In this document: positions 18,876-28,393 of the stretch, in pieces
How the letters are laid out: each line of letters opens with the position of its first letter
Numbering within the stretch: the first letter of the stretch is position 1
DNA from: Paracoccus spongiarum
Lineage (GTDB): Bacteria > Pseudomonadota > Alphaproteobacteria > Rhodobacterales > Rhodobacteraceae
Length of the DNA stretch: 64,000 bases
NCBI RefSeq assembly: GCF_030732095.1
Contig: NZ_JAVAMQ010000007.1
Span: forward strand, 124,001-188,000
Reading direction: 5' to 3'
The notes under the pieces: generated by a model
Told to the model about the DNA's origin: nothing
What the model saw: the letters and a program-made list of their open reading frames with translations, nothing else
The model's database searches: none
Made by a program: the position numbers and the translations under genes

Positions 18876-19709
18876 ATGATTTCCGGCCATACCCGACTGA
18901 TCGCCCATATCGGCGTGCCCACCGAAAGCTTCAAGGCGCCGATGATCTACAACCCCTATTTCGAGGATCGCGGCATCGACGCGGTGGTCGTGCCGATGGG
19001 CTGCGAGGTCGAGGATTTCCCGGCCTTCCTGCCGCTGGTCGCCCGGCTGCGCAATTTCGCCGGCGCGCTGATCACCATGCCCCACAAGGTCAGCGTGGTC
19101 CCGCTGCTGGACGAGGTCAGCCCGGCGGTGCGCATCTGCGGGGCCTGCAATGCGGTGCGGCGCGATGCCGAGGGGCGGCTGATCGGCGACATGTTCGACG
19201 GCGAGGGATTCTCGCGCGGGCTGATCCGCAAGGGCCGGACAGTCGCCGGCGCCTCGGCGCTGGTGGTCGGCACCGGCGGCGTCGGCTCGGCGATCGCGGC
19301 CTCGCTGGCGGGGGCCGGGGCGGCGCGGCTTGCGCTTTACGACATCAACGCGGCCTCGGCCGAGCGGCTTGCGGCCAGCCTCCGCGCGGCTTGCCCGGAC
19401 CTGGCCGTCGAGACCGGCAGCAACGATCCCGCGGGCTTCGACATCGTGGTCAACGCAACGCCGATGGGCATGGCCGAGGGCGACCCGATGCCGCTGCCGG
19501 TCGAGCGGCTGTCGCCCGAGACCTTCGTCGGCGAGGTCGTGATGAAGCGTGAGGAAACCGCCTTCCTGGCCGCCGCCGCGGCGCGGGGCTGCCGGACGCA
19601 GATCGGCACAGACATGCTGTTCGAGCAGATCCCCGCCTATCTGGAGTTCTTCGGCTACCCCTCGACCACCGCGGACGAACTGCGCCGTCTGGCCAGGATC
19701 AGCTACTGA
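18876..19709 (+). CDS. divergent shikimate/quinate dehydrogenase-like protein (AroE fold)
   Basis: NAD(P)-dependent oxidoreductase of the shikimate dehydrogenase fold, 277 residues. The C-terminal Rossmann motif 'VVGTGGVGSAIAASLAGAGA', the catalytic-Lys region 'ITMPHKVSVVPLLDE', 'CGACNAVRRD' and 'NATPMGM' are all recognisable. The N-terminal substrate loop reads 'HIGVPTESFKAPMIYN' and lacks the Ser-x-Ser-Pro pair of true AroE, so this is a shikimate-dehydrogenase-like paralogue with a different or catabolic substrate. Position after QuiC and TTT genes suggests oxidation of the transported compound to a dehydroshikimate-like product. It ends the operon. Confidence 0.78.
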   Translation: MISGHTRLIAHIGVPTESFKAPMIYNPYFEDRGIDAVVVPMGCEVEDFPAFLPLVARLRNFAGALITMPHKVSVVPLLDEVSPAVRICGACNAVRRDAEGRLIGDMFDGEGFSRGLIRKGRTVAGASALVVGTGGVGSAIAASLAGAGAARLALYDINAASAERLAASLRAACPDLAVETGSNDPAGFDIVVNATPMGMAEGDPMPLPVERLSPETFVGEVVMKREETAFLAAAAARGCRTQIGTDMLFEQIPAYLEFFGYPSTTADELRRLARISY

Positions 19710-19749
19710 AGGGCGGCGACCGGGGACAATCGCGGCTCGCCAAGTCCAC

Positions 19750-19789
19750 GGGCGGGGGCCGATCGAGCCTGCGATCGCGCCCCCTGCCC
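19750..19789. terminator. bidirectional terminator-like hairpin between convergent genes
   Basis: GC-rich stem with arms at 19750-19765 and 19772-19789, two one-base bulges and a six-base loop, in the 94-base gap between the convergent shikimate-dehydrogenase-like gene and glyA. Position and strength suggest a shared terminator. Confidence 0.5.
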
Positions 19790-19803
19790 GGCTGATTCGG
19801 GCG

Positions 19804-21069
19804 TCAGGCCCCGTAGATCGGAAAGCGGTCGCACAGCGCCTTGACCTCGGCGCGGGTCGCGGCCTCGGTTTCGGCATCACCCTGGGGATTGGCGGCCAGA
19901 GCCCGCAACACGCGCAGGATCATCGTGCCGATCTGGCGGAACTCGGTCTCGCCGAAGCCGCGGGTGGTGCCTGCCGAGCTGCCCAGACGGATGCCGGATG
20001 TCACGAACGGCTTTTCGGGGTCGAAGGGGATCGCGTTCTTGTTGCAGGTCAGTCCCGCCCGCTCCAGCGCGATCTCGGCGGTCTTGCCGGTGACGCCAAG
20101 CGGGCGCAGGTCGCACAGCACCATGTGGCAGTCGGTGCCGCCCGAGACGATGCCGACGCCGCCCTCGGTCAGCGTGTCGGCCAGCGCGCGGGCATTGGCG
20201 ATGACATGCCGGGCATAGTCGCCGAATTCGGGGCGCAGCGCCTCTCCGAAGGCCACCGCCTTGGCGGCGATCACATGCATGAGCGGCCCCCCCTGGTTGC
20301 CGGGGAACACCGCCGAGTTCAGCCTTTTCGCCAGCGCCTCGTCATTGGTCAGGATGATGCCGCCGCGCGGGCCGCGCAGCGTCTTGTGCGTGGTCGAGGT
20401 GGTGACATGGGCGTGCGGGATCGGGTCGGGATACTGCCCGGCGGCGATCAGCCCCGCGTAATGGGCCATGTCGACCATCAGATATGCGCCGACCTCGTCC
20501 GCGATGGCGCGGAAGGCGGCAAAGTCGATCTGGCGCGGATAGGCGCTGGCGCCGGCGACGATCAGTTTCGGGCGCTCGGCCAGGGCCTTGTCGCGGACCT
20601 TGGCCATGTCGATCAGCTGGCTGTCCTCCTCGACCTCGTAGGACACGACCTCGAACCACTTGCCCGACATGGTGACCGGCGAGCCATGCGTCAGATGGCC
20701 GCCATGGGCCAGCGACAGGCCCATGATCTTGTCGCCGGGGTTCAGCAGCGCCAGGAACACCGCCTGGTTTGCCTGCGCACCCGAATGCGGCTGGACGTTC
20801 ACATGCGCCGCGCCGAACAGCTGCTTCAGACGGTCGCGGGCGATGTCCTCGACCTCGTCCATGAATTCGCAGCCGCCATAGTATCGCTTGCCCGGATAGC
20901 CTTCGGCATATTTGTTCGTCAGGACCGAGCCCTGCGCGGCCAGCACGTCGCGGCTGACGATGTTTTCCGAGGCGATCAGTTCGATCTGGTCCTGCTGGCG
21001 CCCCAGTTCGCGGCTGATGGCGGCCGCGATGGCGTCGTCGGACAGGGTGGGGGTCTTCGTGTCAAGCAT
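19804..21069 (-). CDS. glyA: serine hydroxymethyltransferase
   Basis: PLP enzyme interconverting serine and glycine with tetrahydrofolate. The 421-residue product is full length with '[19 protein letters not shown]', '[19 protein letters not shown]' and the PLP-lysine motif '[15 protein letters not shown]'. It follows soxG by 28 bases on the same strand. In sarcosine oxidase operons GlyA uses the glycine and 5,10-methylene-tetrahydrofolate made by SoxBDAG, so this copy is probably the catabolic one. Confidence 0.96.
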   Translation of the reverse strand: MLDTKTPTLSDDAIAAAISRELGRQQDQIELIASENIVSRDVLAAQGSVLTNKYAEGYPGKRYYGGCEFMDEVEDIARDRLKQLFGAAHVNVQPHSGAQANQAVFLALLNPGDKIMGLSLAHGGHLTHGSPVTMSGKWFEVVSYEVEEDSQLIDMAKVRDKALAERPKLIVAGASAYPRQIDFAAFRAIADEVGAYLMVDMAHYAGLIAAGQYPDPIPHAHVTTSTTHKTLRGPRGGIILTNDEALAKRLNSAVFPGNQGGPLMHVIAAKAVAFGEALRPEFGDYARHVIANARALADTLTEGGVGIVSGGTDCHMVLCDLRPLGVTGKTAEIALERAGLTCNKNAIPFDPEKPFVTSGIRLGSSAGTTRGFGETEFRQIGTMILRVLRALAANPQGDAETEAATRAEVKALCDRFPIYGA

Positions 21070-21097
21070 CGGGGAACTCCGTGAGATGAGAGGGGGG

Positions 21098-21625
21098 TCA
21101 GAGGCCGGCGGCCAGTTCGGCCTCGGCCAGCGCCATCAGGTTGCGGACATGGGGCAGGAAGCTGCGCCAGACATCCATGCGGAACGCCGTCGGGCCGTCG
21201 CGCCAGATCGTCACCGTCGCGCTGTCGAAGACGGTTCGGCAGCCGCGTCCCTCGGCCAGCGCCGCGATGTCGCGCGGGCAGCCGGTGGCCAGCAGGTCCA
21301 GGACCGAGGCACCCGACAGGCGCAGCGTGATCTCGCGGTCGCTGATCTCGGTCAGGCTGTGGGGCGCGGTTGCGTATATCGCGGCGGCGGCGGCGGTCAG
21401 CGCCGAGGCTTCGGGGGCGAGGATCAGCCATTCGTCGGGGCCGAGGCACAGCGCCTCGCGCCCGTCGGCGGCGGTTCTGTCGCCGATCCGCACCGGCAGA
21501 TCCAGACCCAGGGCGCGGGCCAGCTGGGCGCGATGCTGCGGCCGGACGCGCAGCGACAGGCGGGCGGACGGGGCCAGTTCCTCGATCTGCAGCGCGGCGG
21601 AAAAATCGTGTTTCTGCGTCGTCAT
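21098..21625 (-). CDS. soxG: sarcosine oxidase subunit gamma
   Basis: Small structural subunit of heterotetrameric sarcosine oxidase, 175 residues. It has the family pattern '[17 protein letters not shown]', '[20 protein letters not shown]', '[12 protein letters not shown]' and '[14 protein letters not shown]'. It starts 10 bases after the soxA stop. Name note: soxG here means sarcosine oxidase, not sulfur oxidation. Confidence 0.92.
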   Translation of the reverse strand: MTTQKHDFSAALQIEELAPSARLSLRVRPQHRAQLARALGLDLPVRIGDRTAADGREALCLGPDEWLILAPEASALTAAAAAIYATAPHSLTEISDREITLRLSGASVLDLLATGCPRDIAALAEGRGCRTVFDSATVTIWRDGPTAFRMDVWRSFLPHVRNLMALAEAELAAGL

Positions 21626-21635
21626 CGCGTTCTCC

Positions 21636-24620
21636 TTACGCTTTCAGCCGGTCGCCGGACGGGTCATAGAACACCGTCGATGTGATCCTCGCGCGTTTCA
21701 CCCCGTCGGGCATGGGGACATGCACCACCTCGCCCATCCGGTCATGGCCGCCCTCGATCACCGCCATCGCGATGGGATGGCCGAGGCTGGCCGAATCGTA
21801 GGACGAGGTGACATGGCCGACCATCTTCATCGGCAAAGGCTGGTTCGGGTCCAGGACGATCTGTGCGCCTTCCTCAAGCCGGCTGCCATCCTCGGTCAGC
21901 AAGCCGACCAGCTGCTTGCGGCCCCCGGCGACGATGTCGGGTCGCGACAGCGACCGCTTGCCCACGAAATCGGGCTTGGCCTTGCCGATCGCCCAGTCCA
22001 GCCCCGCATCCTGCGGCGTGACCGTGCCATCGGTGTCCTGGCCGACGATGATATAGCCCTTTTCGGCGCGCAGGACGTGCATCGTCTCGGTGCCATAGGG
22101 GCAGATGTCGTGGGGCTTGCCGGCATCCATCAGCGCCGTCCACAGCGCCAGCCCGTGGCGGGCGGGCACGTTCACCTCGAACCCGACCTCGCCGGTGAAG
22201 GACAGCCGGAACAGCCGCGCGGGCAACCCCGCGACGGTGCATTCGGCCACCGACATGTGCGGAAAATCGTCCCAGTCCAGCCCTTCGACAAGCGGTTTCA
22301 GGACAGCGAGGGCGTTCGGGCCGTTCAGCGCCACGGTCGCCCATTGCTCGGTGGTCGAGGTCAGCCAGACATTCAGATCGGGCCATTCGGTCTGGAGGTA
22401 GTCCTCCATCATGTTCAGCACCCGTGCGGCGCCGCCGGTGGTGGTGGTGACATGGAACAGGTCGTTCGCAAGCCGGCCGATGACGCCATCGTCGCGGATG
22501 AAGCCGTCCTCGCCCAGCAACAGCCCATAGCGACAGCGACCCGGCGCCAGCTTGGTCCAGGGGTTGGTGTACATGCGGTTCATGAACTCGACCGCGTCCG
22601 GTCCGGCGACCTCGATCTTGCCAAGCGTCGAGGCGTCGAAGATGCCGACCGAGGCACGGGTGGCCAGGCATTCGCGCGCGACGGCGGCGTGCATGTCCTC
22701 GCCGGGTTTCGGGAAATACCAGGCCCGGCGCCATTGCGCGACCGGTTCGAAGACTGCACCCTGCGCCTCGGCCCAGGGGTCGATGGGCGTCTTGCGGGTC
22801 AGCTGGAAGGTCTGCCCGCGCAGATAGCCGGCGAAAGCGCCAAAGCTGGTCGGCGTGTAGGGTGGCCGGAAGGTCGTCAGCCCGACCTGCGGCGGCGCCT
22901 TGGCCAGCGCATCGGCGGCGATCATCAGCCCGTTGATGTTGGACATCTTGCCCTGATCGGTGGCCATGCCGTTGGTGGTATAGCGCTTGACATGCTCGAT
23001 CGAGCGCATGCCTTCGCGCACGGCCAGCCGCAGGTCCTTGGCGGTCACGTCGTTCTGGAAATCGACGAAGGCCTTGGCCTTGCCCGGGCTGCGGTCGGTG
23101 GGCAGTTCCGTGTGGCTGACGCCGCTGCCCGGGCGATCATTCGCGACCGCGAACTGCCGCGCCCCGGCGCTGCGCGACAGCGCGGCGACGGCGGCCAGAC
23201 CGGCGGCGACGCCGTCGGCCAGGACCGGGGCATAGCCCCACAAGCCGCGCCCTGCGCCGGCGATCTGACAGGCTTCGGTCTTGCGGTCGGGCAGGAAGGT
23301 GTTGCTGTCGGCATCCCAGGCCAGCGAGCCCTTGGTGTGCGAGAACAGATGCAGCGACGGCGTCCATCCGCCCGACATCAGCAGCGCGTCGCAGGCGATC
23401 TCGCGGCCCGCGCCGACCGTGCCGCCCCGCAGCGGGTTGACGCGCACCGATGCGATGCGCAGGCGGCCCTTGGTGCCGGTCGCGGTGTGGCCTTGCAGCA
23501 CCCGGATGCCGCGCTGTCTCGCCGCATCCAGCAGGTCCGCCCGGATCTCGCTGCGCGTGTCGATGATGGCGGCGATGCGGCTGCCCGCATCGGCCAGGTC
23601 GAACGCGGCGTACCAGGCGCTGTCATGGCTGGTCAGCACCGCGGGGTTGTCGCCCACCCGCACGCCATAGCGGTTCAGATAGGTCTGCGCCGCGCCCGCC
23701 AGCATGACGCCGGGGCGGTCGTTGCCATCGAAGACCAGCGGCTTTTCCAGCGCACCCTGCGCCAGCACGACCTGATCGGCCCGCACACGCCACATCCGTT
23801 CACGCGGCGCGTTGGCGGGCGGCGTGTCGAGGTGATCGGTCAGCCGTTCGCACAGGCCCACGAAGTTCTGGTGGTAATAGCCGATGGCCGTGGTGCGGGT
23901 CATCAGCCTGACGCCGTGGGCGCGCAACTCGGCCAGGCTGGCATCAAGCCATGCCCATGCCGGCTGCCCCTCGACCGTCACACCCGGGTCAGACAGCAGC
24001 GCGCCGCCCAGTTCCGGGTTCTCGTCGACCAGCACGACACGGGCACCGGATTTCGCCGCCACCAGCGCCGCCGCGATGCCCGCCGCGCCGCCGCCCACGA
24101 TCAGCAGGTCGGTGTGCAGGTAGCGCGCGGCATAGCGGTCGGGATCGGCCTCGGTGGGCGATTTGCCCAGACCGGCGGCGCTGCGGATGAAGGGCTCGTA
24201 GACCTTGTCCCAGAAGGATTTCGGCCACATGAAGGTCTTGTAGTAGAACCCGGCCGAGAACAGCATGTAGGCGCGGTCGTTGATCGCGCCGATGTCGAAG
24301 GACAGGCGCGGCCATTTGTTCTGGCTTTCCGTGACCAGCCCCTTGCGCAGTTCCTGCACGGTGGCGCGCGTGTTCGGCTCGAACCGGCCGGGGCCGCGCG
24401 AGGTGCCGATCAGCGCGTTCGGTTCCTCGGAGCCTGCGGTGACGGCGCCGCGCGGGCGGTGATACTTGAACGACCGGCCCATCAGATGCACGCCGTTGGC
24501 CAGCAGCGCCGAGGCGACGGTATCGCCACGCAGGCCCGGATAGGTCTTGCCATCGAAGGTAAAGCTGATCGGCGCGCCATGATCGACGCGGCCGCGTCCG
24601 GCGATGCGATAACGGCTCAT
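21636..24620 (-). CDS. soxA: sarcosine oxidase subunit alpha
   Basis: Large subunit that binds NAD+ and tetrahydrofolate and captures the one-carbon unit from sarcosine. The true start is the ATG at 24620 ('MSRYRIAGRGRVDHG'), giving 994 residues; the frame is open further upstream but that part is the shadow of soxD and soxB. Domains: N-terminal ferredoxin-like 'SFTFDGKTYPGLRGDTVASA', Rossmann 'DLLIVGGGAAGIAAALVAAK', a mid-protein Cys/Gly region, and a C-terminal aminomethyltransferase (GcvT-like) domain with 'GKIEVAGPDAVEFMNRMYTN' and 'FTGEVGFEVNVPA'. Overlaps soxD by four bases. Confidence 0.95.
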   Translation of the reverse strand: MSRYRIAGRGRVDHGAPISFTFDGKTYPGLRGDTVASALLANGVHLMGRSFKYHRPRGAVTAGSEEPNALIGTSRGPGRFEPNTRATVQELRKGLVTESQNKWPRLSFDIGAINDRAYMLFSAGFYYKTFMWPKSFWDKVYEPFIRSAAGLGKSPTEADPDRYAARYLHTDLLIVGGGAAGIAAALVAAKSGARVVLVDENPELGGALLSDPGVTVEGQPAWAWLDASLAELRAHGVRLMTRTTAIGYYHQNFVGLCERLTDHLDTPPANAPRERMWRVRADQVVLAQGALEKPLVFDGNDRPGVMLAGAAQTYLNRYGVRVGDNPAVLTSHDSAWYAAFDLADAGSRIAAIIDTRSEIRADLLDAARQRGIRVLQGHTATGTKGRLRIASVRVNPLRGGTVGAGREIACDALLMSGGWTPSLHLFSHTKGSLAWDADSNTFLPDRKTEACQIAGAGRGLWGYAPVLADGVAAGLAAVAALSRSAGARQFAVANDRPGSGVSHTELPTDRSPGKAKAFVDFQNDVTAKDLRLAVREGMRSIEHVKRYTTNGMATDQGKMSNINGLMIAADALAKAPPQVGLTTFRPPYTPTSFGAFAGYLRGQTFQLTRKTPIDPWAEAQGAVFEPVAQWRRAWYFPKPGEDMHAAVARECLATRASVGIFDASTLGKIEVAGPDAVEFMNRMYTNPWTKLAPGRCRYGLLLGEDGFIRDDGVIGRLANDLFHVTTTTGGAARVLNMMEDYLQTEWPDLNVWLTSTTEQWATVALNGPNALAVLKPLVEGLDWDDFPHMSVAECTVAGLPARLFRLSFTGEVGFEVNVPARHGLALWTALMDAGKPHDICPYGTETMHVLRAEKGYIIVGQDTDGTVTPQDAGLDWAIGKAKPDFVGKRSLSRPDIVAGGRKQLVGLLTEDGSRLEEGAQIVLDPNQPLPMKMVGHVTSSYDSASLGHPIAMAVIEGGHDRMGEVVHVPMPDGVKRARITSTVFYDPSGDRLKA

Positions 24621-24916
24621 TCTGCGTCCTCCTTCGGGCTGAGGTCGGGACGGGGCGCGCCCGCCTTGTAGGTCATCAGGAACCGGTCGCTGACCGTGTC
24701 GCGCACCGCGTTGAAGAATTGCGCGCAGCCATGGATATGGCGCCAGCGTTCGAAATGCGGCCCGCGCGCATTGGTGCGGATGAACAGGAAATCGCGCCAC
24801 TCCTCGTCGGACAGCGCCGAGGGATCGGCGGGCCGTGCGATATGGGCCTCGCCCGCATAGGCGAATTCCAGTTCGGGCAGGGTTTCCTCGCAGTAGGGGC
24901 AGTGGATCAGCAGCAT
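24617..24916 (-). CDS. soxD: sarcosine oxidase subunit delta
   Basis: Zinc-binding small subunit of 99 residues. The N-terminal 'HCPYCEETLPELEFAYAGEA' and the later 'FLFIRTNARGPHFERWRHIH' and 'CAQFFNAVRDT' are diagnostic of SoxD. It lies between soxB and soxA and its stop overlaps the soxA ATG. Confidence 0.95.
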   Translation of the reverse strand: MLLIHCPYCEETLPELEFAYAGEAHIARPADPSALSDEEWRDFLFIRTNARGPHFERWRHIHGCAQFFNAVRDTVSDRFLMTYKAGAPRPDLSPKEDAE

Positions 24917-24928
24917 GTGCGTGGCTCC

Positions 24929-26182
24929 TCAGTGCGCGACGGCGGCGGCGGCGGCTTCGTCGATCAGACGGCCGGTGGTGAAACGCTCCAACGTGAAGGG
25001 AGCGTTGATCGGATGCGGCTCGTCCTTGGCGACGGTCCAGGCGAGGGTGTGCGCCGCGCCCGGGGTCGCCTTGAAGCCGCCGGTGCCCCAGCCGCAATTG
25101 ACGTAGAGACCCTTGACCGGAGTCTTGCCCAGGATCGCGCTGCGGTCGGGCGTGACATCGACGATGCCGCCCCATTTGCGCAGCATCCGCATCCGGGTGA
25201 AGATCGGGAACACCTCGCAGATGGCGGCGACGGTGTGTTCGATCAGCGGCAGGCCGCCGCGCTGGCTGTAGCTGGTATACTGGTCGGTGCCCGATCCGAT
25301 CACCAATTCGCCCTTGTCGGACTGGCTGATATAGGCGTGGACGGTGTTCGACATGACCACGCAGGGGAAGATCGGCTTCACCGGCTCGCTGACCAGCGCC
25401 TGAAGGGGATAGCTCTCCAGCGGCATCCGCACGCCGGCGCTGTCCATCACCACGCTGGTATGGCCGGCGGCCGAGACCGCGACCTTCTTCGCCCGGATGA
25501 ACCCCTTGGCGGTATCGACCCCGATCACCGCGCCGTCCGGTCCCCGCCGGATCGCCGTCACCGGGCAGTTCTGGATGATGTCCACGCCCCGCGCCGCCGC
25601 CGCCCGGGCATAGCCCCAGGCCACGGCGTCGTGCCGCGCCGTGCCGGCCCGCATCTGCAGTGCCGCCCCCATCACCGGATAGCGGGCATCGGGGCTGATG
25701 TTCAGCGGCGGGCAGAAGGCCTTGGCCTCTTCCTTGCTGAGCCAGCGGTTGTCGACGCCGTTCAGCCGGTTGGCGTGGATATGGCGCTGGAAGGACTGCA
25801 CGTCAGGGACATTATGCGCCAGCATCATCACGCCGCGCTTGGAATACATGACGTTGTAGTTCAGCTCTTGGCTGAGGTTGTCCCACAGGTCCAGCGCGTG
25901 ATCGAACAGCCGCGCGCTTTCATCATACAGATAGTTCGACCGGATGATGGTGGTGTTGCGACCGGTATTGCCGCCGCCCAGCCAACCCTTGTCGATCACC
26001 GCGACATTGGTGATGCCGTGTTCCTTGGCAAGGTAATAGGCCGCGCCCAGCCCGTGCCCGCCGGCCCCGACGATCACCACGTCATATTCCTGCTTGGGTT
26101 GGCTGTCGGGCCACTGTTCGCGCCAGCCCTTGTGGCCGGTCAGCGCGTTCTTCAGCAGCGACATGGCGGAAAAATGGGTCAT
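24929..26182 (-). CDS. soxB: sarcosine oxidase subunit beta
   Basis: Flavoprotein subunit (FAD plus covalent FMN) that oxidises sarcosine. I start at 26182 ('[20 protein letters not shown]'), the conserved SoxB N-terminus; the frame is open 12 codons further. The 417-residue protein has the dinucleotide fold '[20 protein letters not shown]' (about residues 33-52), '[18 protein letters not shown]', and '[14 protein letters not shown]' with His184, corresponding to the covalent FMN histidine of this family. First gene of soxB-soxD-soxA-soxG-glyA and divergent from the GlxA-type regulator. Confidence 0.94.
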   Translation of the reverse strand: MTHFSAMSLLKNALTGHKGWREQWPDSQPKQEYDVVIVGAGGHGLGAAYYLAKEHGITNVAVIDKGWLGGGNTGRNTTIIRSNYLYDESARLFDHALDLWDNLSQELNYNVMYSKRGVMMLAHNVPDVQSFQRHIHANRLNGVDNRWLSKEEAKAFCPPLNISPDARYPVMGAALQMRAGTARHDAVAWGYARAAAARGVDIIQNCPVTAIRRGPDGAVIGVDTAKGFIRAKKVAVSAAGHTSVVMDSAGVRMPLESYPLQALVSEPVKPIFPCVVMSNTVHAYISQSDKGELVIGSGTDQYTSYSQRGGLPLIEHTVAAICEVFPIFTRMRMLRKWGGIVDVTPDRSAILGKTPVKGLYVNCGWGTGGFKATPGAAHTLAWTVAKDEPHPINAPFTLERFTTGRLIDEAAAAAVAH

Positions 26183-26281
26183 GACACCTACCTCGGCGGG
26201 TTCTTTGTGATGGCGCATGAATGACAGATCCTGCCGGTCGAGGACTGGATTTCTGCGCCAGACGCATGTTACCTTTGCGCC

Positions 26282-27280
26282 ATGCGCGACGAATCCTCCG
26301 ATCCTGCCCCGCGCCTGCGCGTCGGCTTCTTGCTGGCGCGGCGCTTCACGCTGTCGGCCTTTGCCAATTTCGTCGATGTGCTGCGGCTGGCCGCCGACGA
26401 GGGCGACCGGTCGCGGCCGATCCGCTGTTCATGGCGGGTGCTGGCGACCTCGGCAGATCCGGTCCGGTCCAGTTGCGGCATCGCCGTCACGCCCGACGAG
26501 AAGCCGGGCGACCCGACGCGGTTCGACTATATCGTCGTGATCGGCGGCCTGATCGACGAGATCGAGCGGCTGTCGCCCGACTATGCCGCGTTCCTGCACC
26601 GCGCCGCACAGGCCGGGGTGCCGCTGGTGGGGGTCTGCACCGGCGCATTCATCCTGCACCGCGCCGGGCTGATGAACGGCTATCGCTGCTGCGTCAGCTG
26701 GTTTCACCACGACGATTTCCTGGAACAGTTCGACGGGCTGAACCCGGTGTCGGACCGCATCTTCGTGGTGGATCGCGACCGGCTGACCTGTTCGGGCGGC
26801 GCCAGTTCGGCGCATCTGGCGGCCTTCCTGGTGGACCGCCATATCGGCAGGGCCGCCGCGCAGAAAAGCCTGCACATCATGATCATCGACGAGGCGATGG
26901 CCGCCGACGATCCGCAGCCCGGCCTGCCGCTGGAACTGAAGACCGACGATCCGCTGGTGCGGCGCGCCCTTCTGATGCTGCAACAGAGCATGGATGCGCC
27001 GCCCTGCGTGGCCGAGATCGCGGCCCGGCTTCAGGTCAGCCGGCGCAAGCTGGAACGGCATTTCTCGACCTCGCTTGGCATGGCGCCGTCCGAGGCGTTC
27101 CTGCGGATCCGGCTGGCGCAGGTGCGGCTGCTGCTGGGCCGCCCGGATCGCACCGTCACCCAGATCGCCGCCGAGACCGGGTTCTGCGATGCCTCGCACC
27201 TGATCCGCGTCTTTGGCGAACGGGTGGGCATGACGCCCGAGGCGTGGCGCCGCGAGGCGCTGTCCGCCAGGACCGGCTGA
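26282..27280 (+). CDS. GlxA/GbdR-like AraC-family regulator of choline/betaine/sarcosine catabolism
   Basis: The 332-residue protein has an N-terminal DJ-1/PfpI-like domain ('[20 protein letters not shown]', '[19 protein letters not shown]') and a C-terminal double AraC HTH ('[18 protein letters not shown]', '[20 protein letters not shown]'). This is the GlxA layout of GbdR, CdhR and ArgR. It is divergent from soxB with a 99-base gap, so activation of the sarcosine operon by betaine, dimethylglycine or sarcosine is the likely role. I infer the ligand from context only. Confidence 0.85.
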   Translation: MRDESSDPAPRLRVGFLLARRFTLSAFANFVDVLRLAADEGDRSRPIRCSWRVLATSADPVRSSCGIAVTPDEKPGDPTRFDYIVVIGGLIDEIERLSPDYAAFLHRAAQAGVPLVGVCTGAFILHRAGLMNGYRCCVSWFHHDDFLEQFDGLNPVSDRIFVVDRDRLTCSGGASSAHLAAFLVDRHIGRAAAQKSLHIMIIDEAMAADDPQPGLPLELKTDDPLVRRALLMLQQSMDAPPCVAEIAARLQVSRRKLERHFSTSLGMAPSEAFLRIRLAQVRLLLGRPDRTVTQIAAETGFCDASHLIRVFGERVGMTPEAWRREALSARTG

Positions 27281-27301
27281 GCCGCCCGTGCCGGGGTTTG
27301 T

Positions 27302-27329
27302 GGCGGCGCCCGGGAGGACAGGCGCCGCC
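27302..27329. terminator. bidirectional terminator-like hairpin between convergent genes
   Basis: Perfect 9-base-pair stem: GGCGGCGCC at 27302-27310 pairs with GGCGCCGCC at 27321-27329, loop of ten bases. It fills the 57-base gap between the GlxA-type regulator and the Gfo/Idh/MocA gene, which end toward each other. Confidence 0.6.
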
Positions 27330-27337
27330 TCGGCGCT

Positions 27338-28393
27338 TCAGACGGCGAGGCTGATGCCGGCCTGAAGTGCCGAATCCTCGGCGCGGTCCAGCAGATGCTG
27401 AAGCGATGCGCCGCGGGCGAAGTCGGGGTCCGGCGGCCCCTCGCCGCGGATCGCATCGATGAAACGCTGATAGATCGGCACGACCGGCGGGCAGTCGACC
27501 TCGCGCCATTCGGCCGTCTGCAGATCGGGCGCAAGGCAGGCGCGCAACATGCTTTGCTGACGCTCGAAGGTGACTTCCAGCCCACCCAGATCACCATAGA
27601 TGCGCAGCCGCAGATCGTTCAGATGGCCGCTGGCAAAGCGCGTCGCGGCGACCGTGCCGATGGTGCCGTTCTCCAGCAGAAGCTGCATGGTCACGCTGTC
27701 ATTGGCGTCCAGCAGATAGTCGCCGACGCGCCCCTCCGGCGCCTTTTCGAAGGTCGCCAGCCGGCACGAGACCTCGCGCGCGTTCTGCGCCGCGATGAAG
27801 GTCGCGAAATCGAGGATGTGGATGCCCACATCGCCCAGCACGCCCTTGGACCCATGCATCGTGGACAGCCGCCACAGCCACTGGCTTTCGGTCCTCCAGT
27901 CGCCCCATGCCGGCTGGGTCAGCCAGCTTTGCAGGTAGGACGCCTCGAAATGCCGCACCGTGCCGATCTGCCCCGACCGGACCATCCGTGCCGCCTGCTG
28001 CAGCGCGGGCACGTTGCGGTAGGACAGGTTCACCATGTTCACCACGCCCGCCGCCTGTGCTGCGGCGGCCATCCGGTCGGCATCGGCGGCCGAGGTCGCC
28101 AGCGGCTTTTCGCACAGGACATGCTTGCCCCGTTCCAGAAGCGGCATGGTGGTGGGGTAATGGACCGCATCCGGCGTGACGTTCGTCACCGCGTCGAACT
28201 GGCCCCACAGCAGGGCTTCGTCCAGCGAGGTGAAGCTGTTGGGGATGCCATGCGCCTCGCAGAAGGCGCTCAGTTGGGCCGGCCGGGTATCGACGCCGGC
28301 GACCACCTCGACGCCGGGGATCTCGGCAAAGCCGCGGGCGTGGTGCTGGGCCATGCCGCCGGTGCCAAGGACCACGATGCGAACCGGCGTCAT
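27338..28393 (-). CDS. thuB: Gfo/Idh/MocA-family oxidoreductase, ThuB-like
   Basis: NAD(P)-dependent sugar oxidoreductase of 351 residues. Rossmann motif 'IVVLGTGGMAQHHARGFAEI' at the N-terminus, 'EKPLATSAADADRM' with the conserved Lys-Pro, and a C-terminal alpha/beta domain ('GDVGIHILDFATFIAAQNA'). In Sinorhizobium ThuB acts with ThuA to form 3-keto disaccharides from trehalose and related sugars. Here it is the last gene of a complete ThuEFGKAB-ordered operon, its ATG overlapping the thuA stop. Family certain, substrate inferred from operon structure. Confidence 0.82.
   Translation of the reverse strand: MTPVRIVVLGTGGMAQHHARGFAEIPGVEVVAGVDTRPAQLSAFCEAHGIPNSFTSLDEALLWGQFDAVTNVTPDAVHYPTTMPLLERGKHVLCEKPLATSAADADRMAAAAQAAGVVNMVNLSYRNVPALQQAARMVRSGQIGTVRHFEASYLQSWLTQPAWGDWRTESQWLWRLSTMHGSKGVLGDVGIHILDFATFIAAQNAREVSCRLATFEKAPEGRVGDYLLDANDSVTMQLLLENGTIGTVAATRFASGHLNDLRLRIYGDLGGLEVTFERQQSMLRACLAPDLQTAEWREVDCPPVVPIYQRFIDAIRGEGPPDPDFARGASLQHLLDRAEDSALQAGISLAV

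Noticed and set aside
21070..21097. Glycine or folate riboswitch before glyA
   Set aside because: Only 28 bases separate soxG and glyA, too short for a known riboswitch.
21141..24671. Very long plus-strand open frame (1176 codons) opposite soxA and soxG
   Set aside because: It is the antisense shadow of the sarcosine oxidase genes in GC-rich DNA; the translation is low in hydrophobic cores, rich in Arg/His/Gln and has no family motif.
24621..25175. N-terminal extension of soxA by 185 codons
   Set aside because: The extension is the shadow of soxD and soxB; the conserved SoxA N-terminus begins at 24620 right after the soxD overlap.
21098..26182. Reading the sox genes as thiosulfate-oxidation soxABDG
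   Set aside because: Sequence motifs (folate domain, covalent-flavin His, zinc Cys pair) are those of sarcosine oxidase; only the names coincide.
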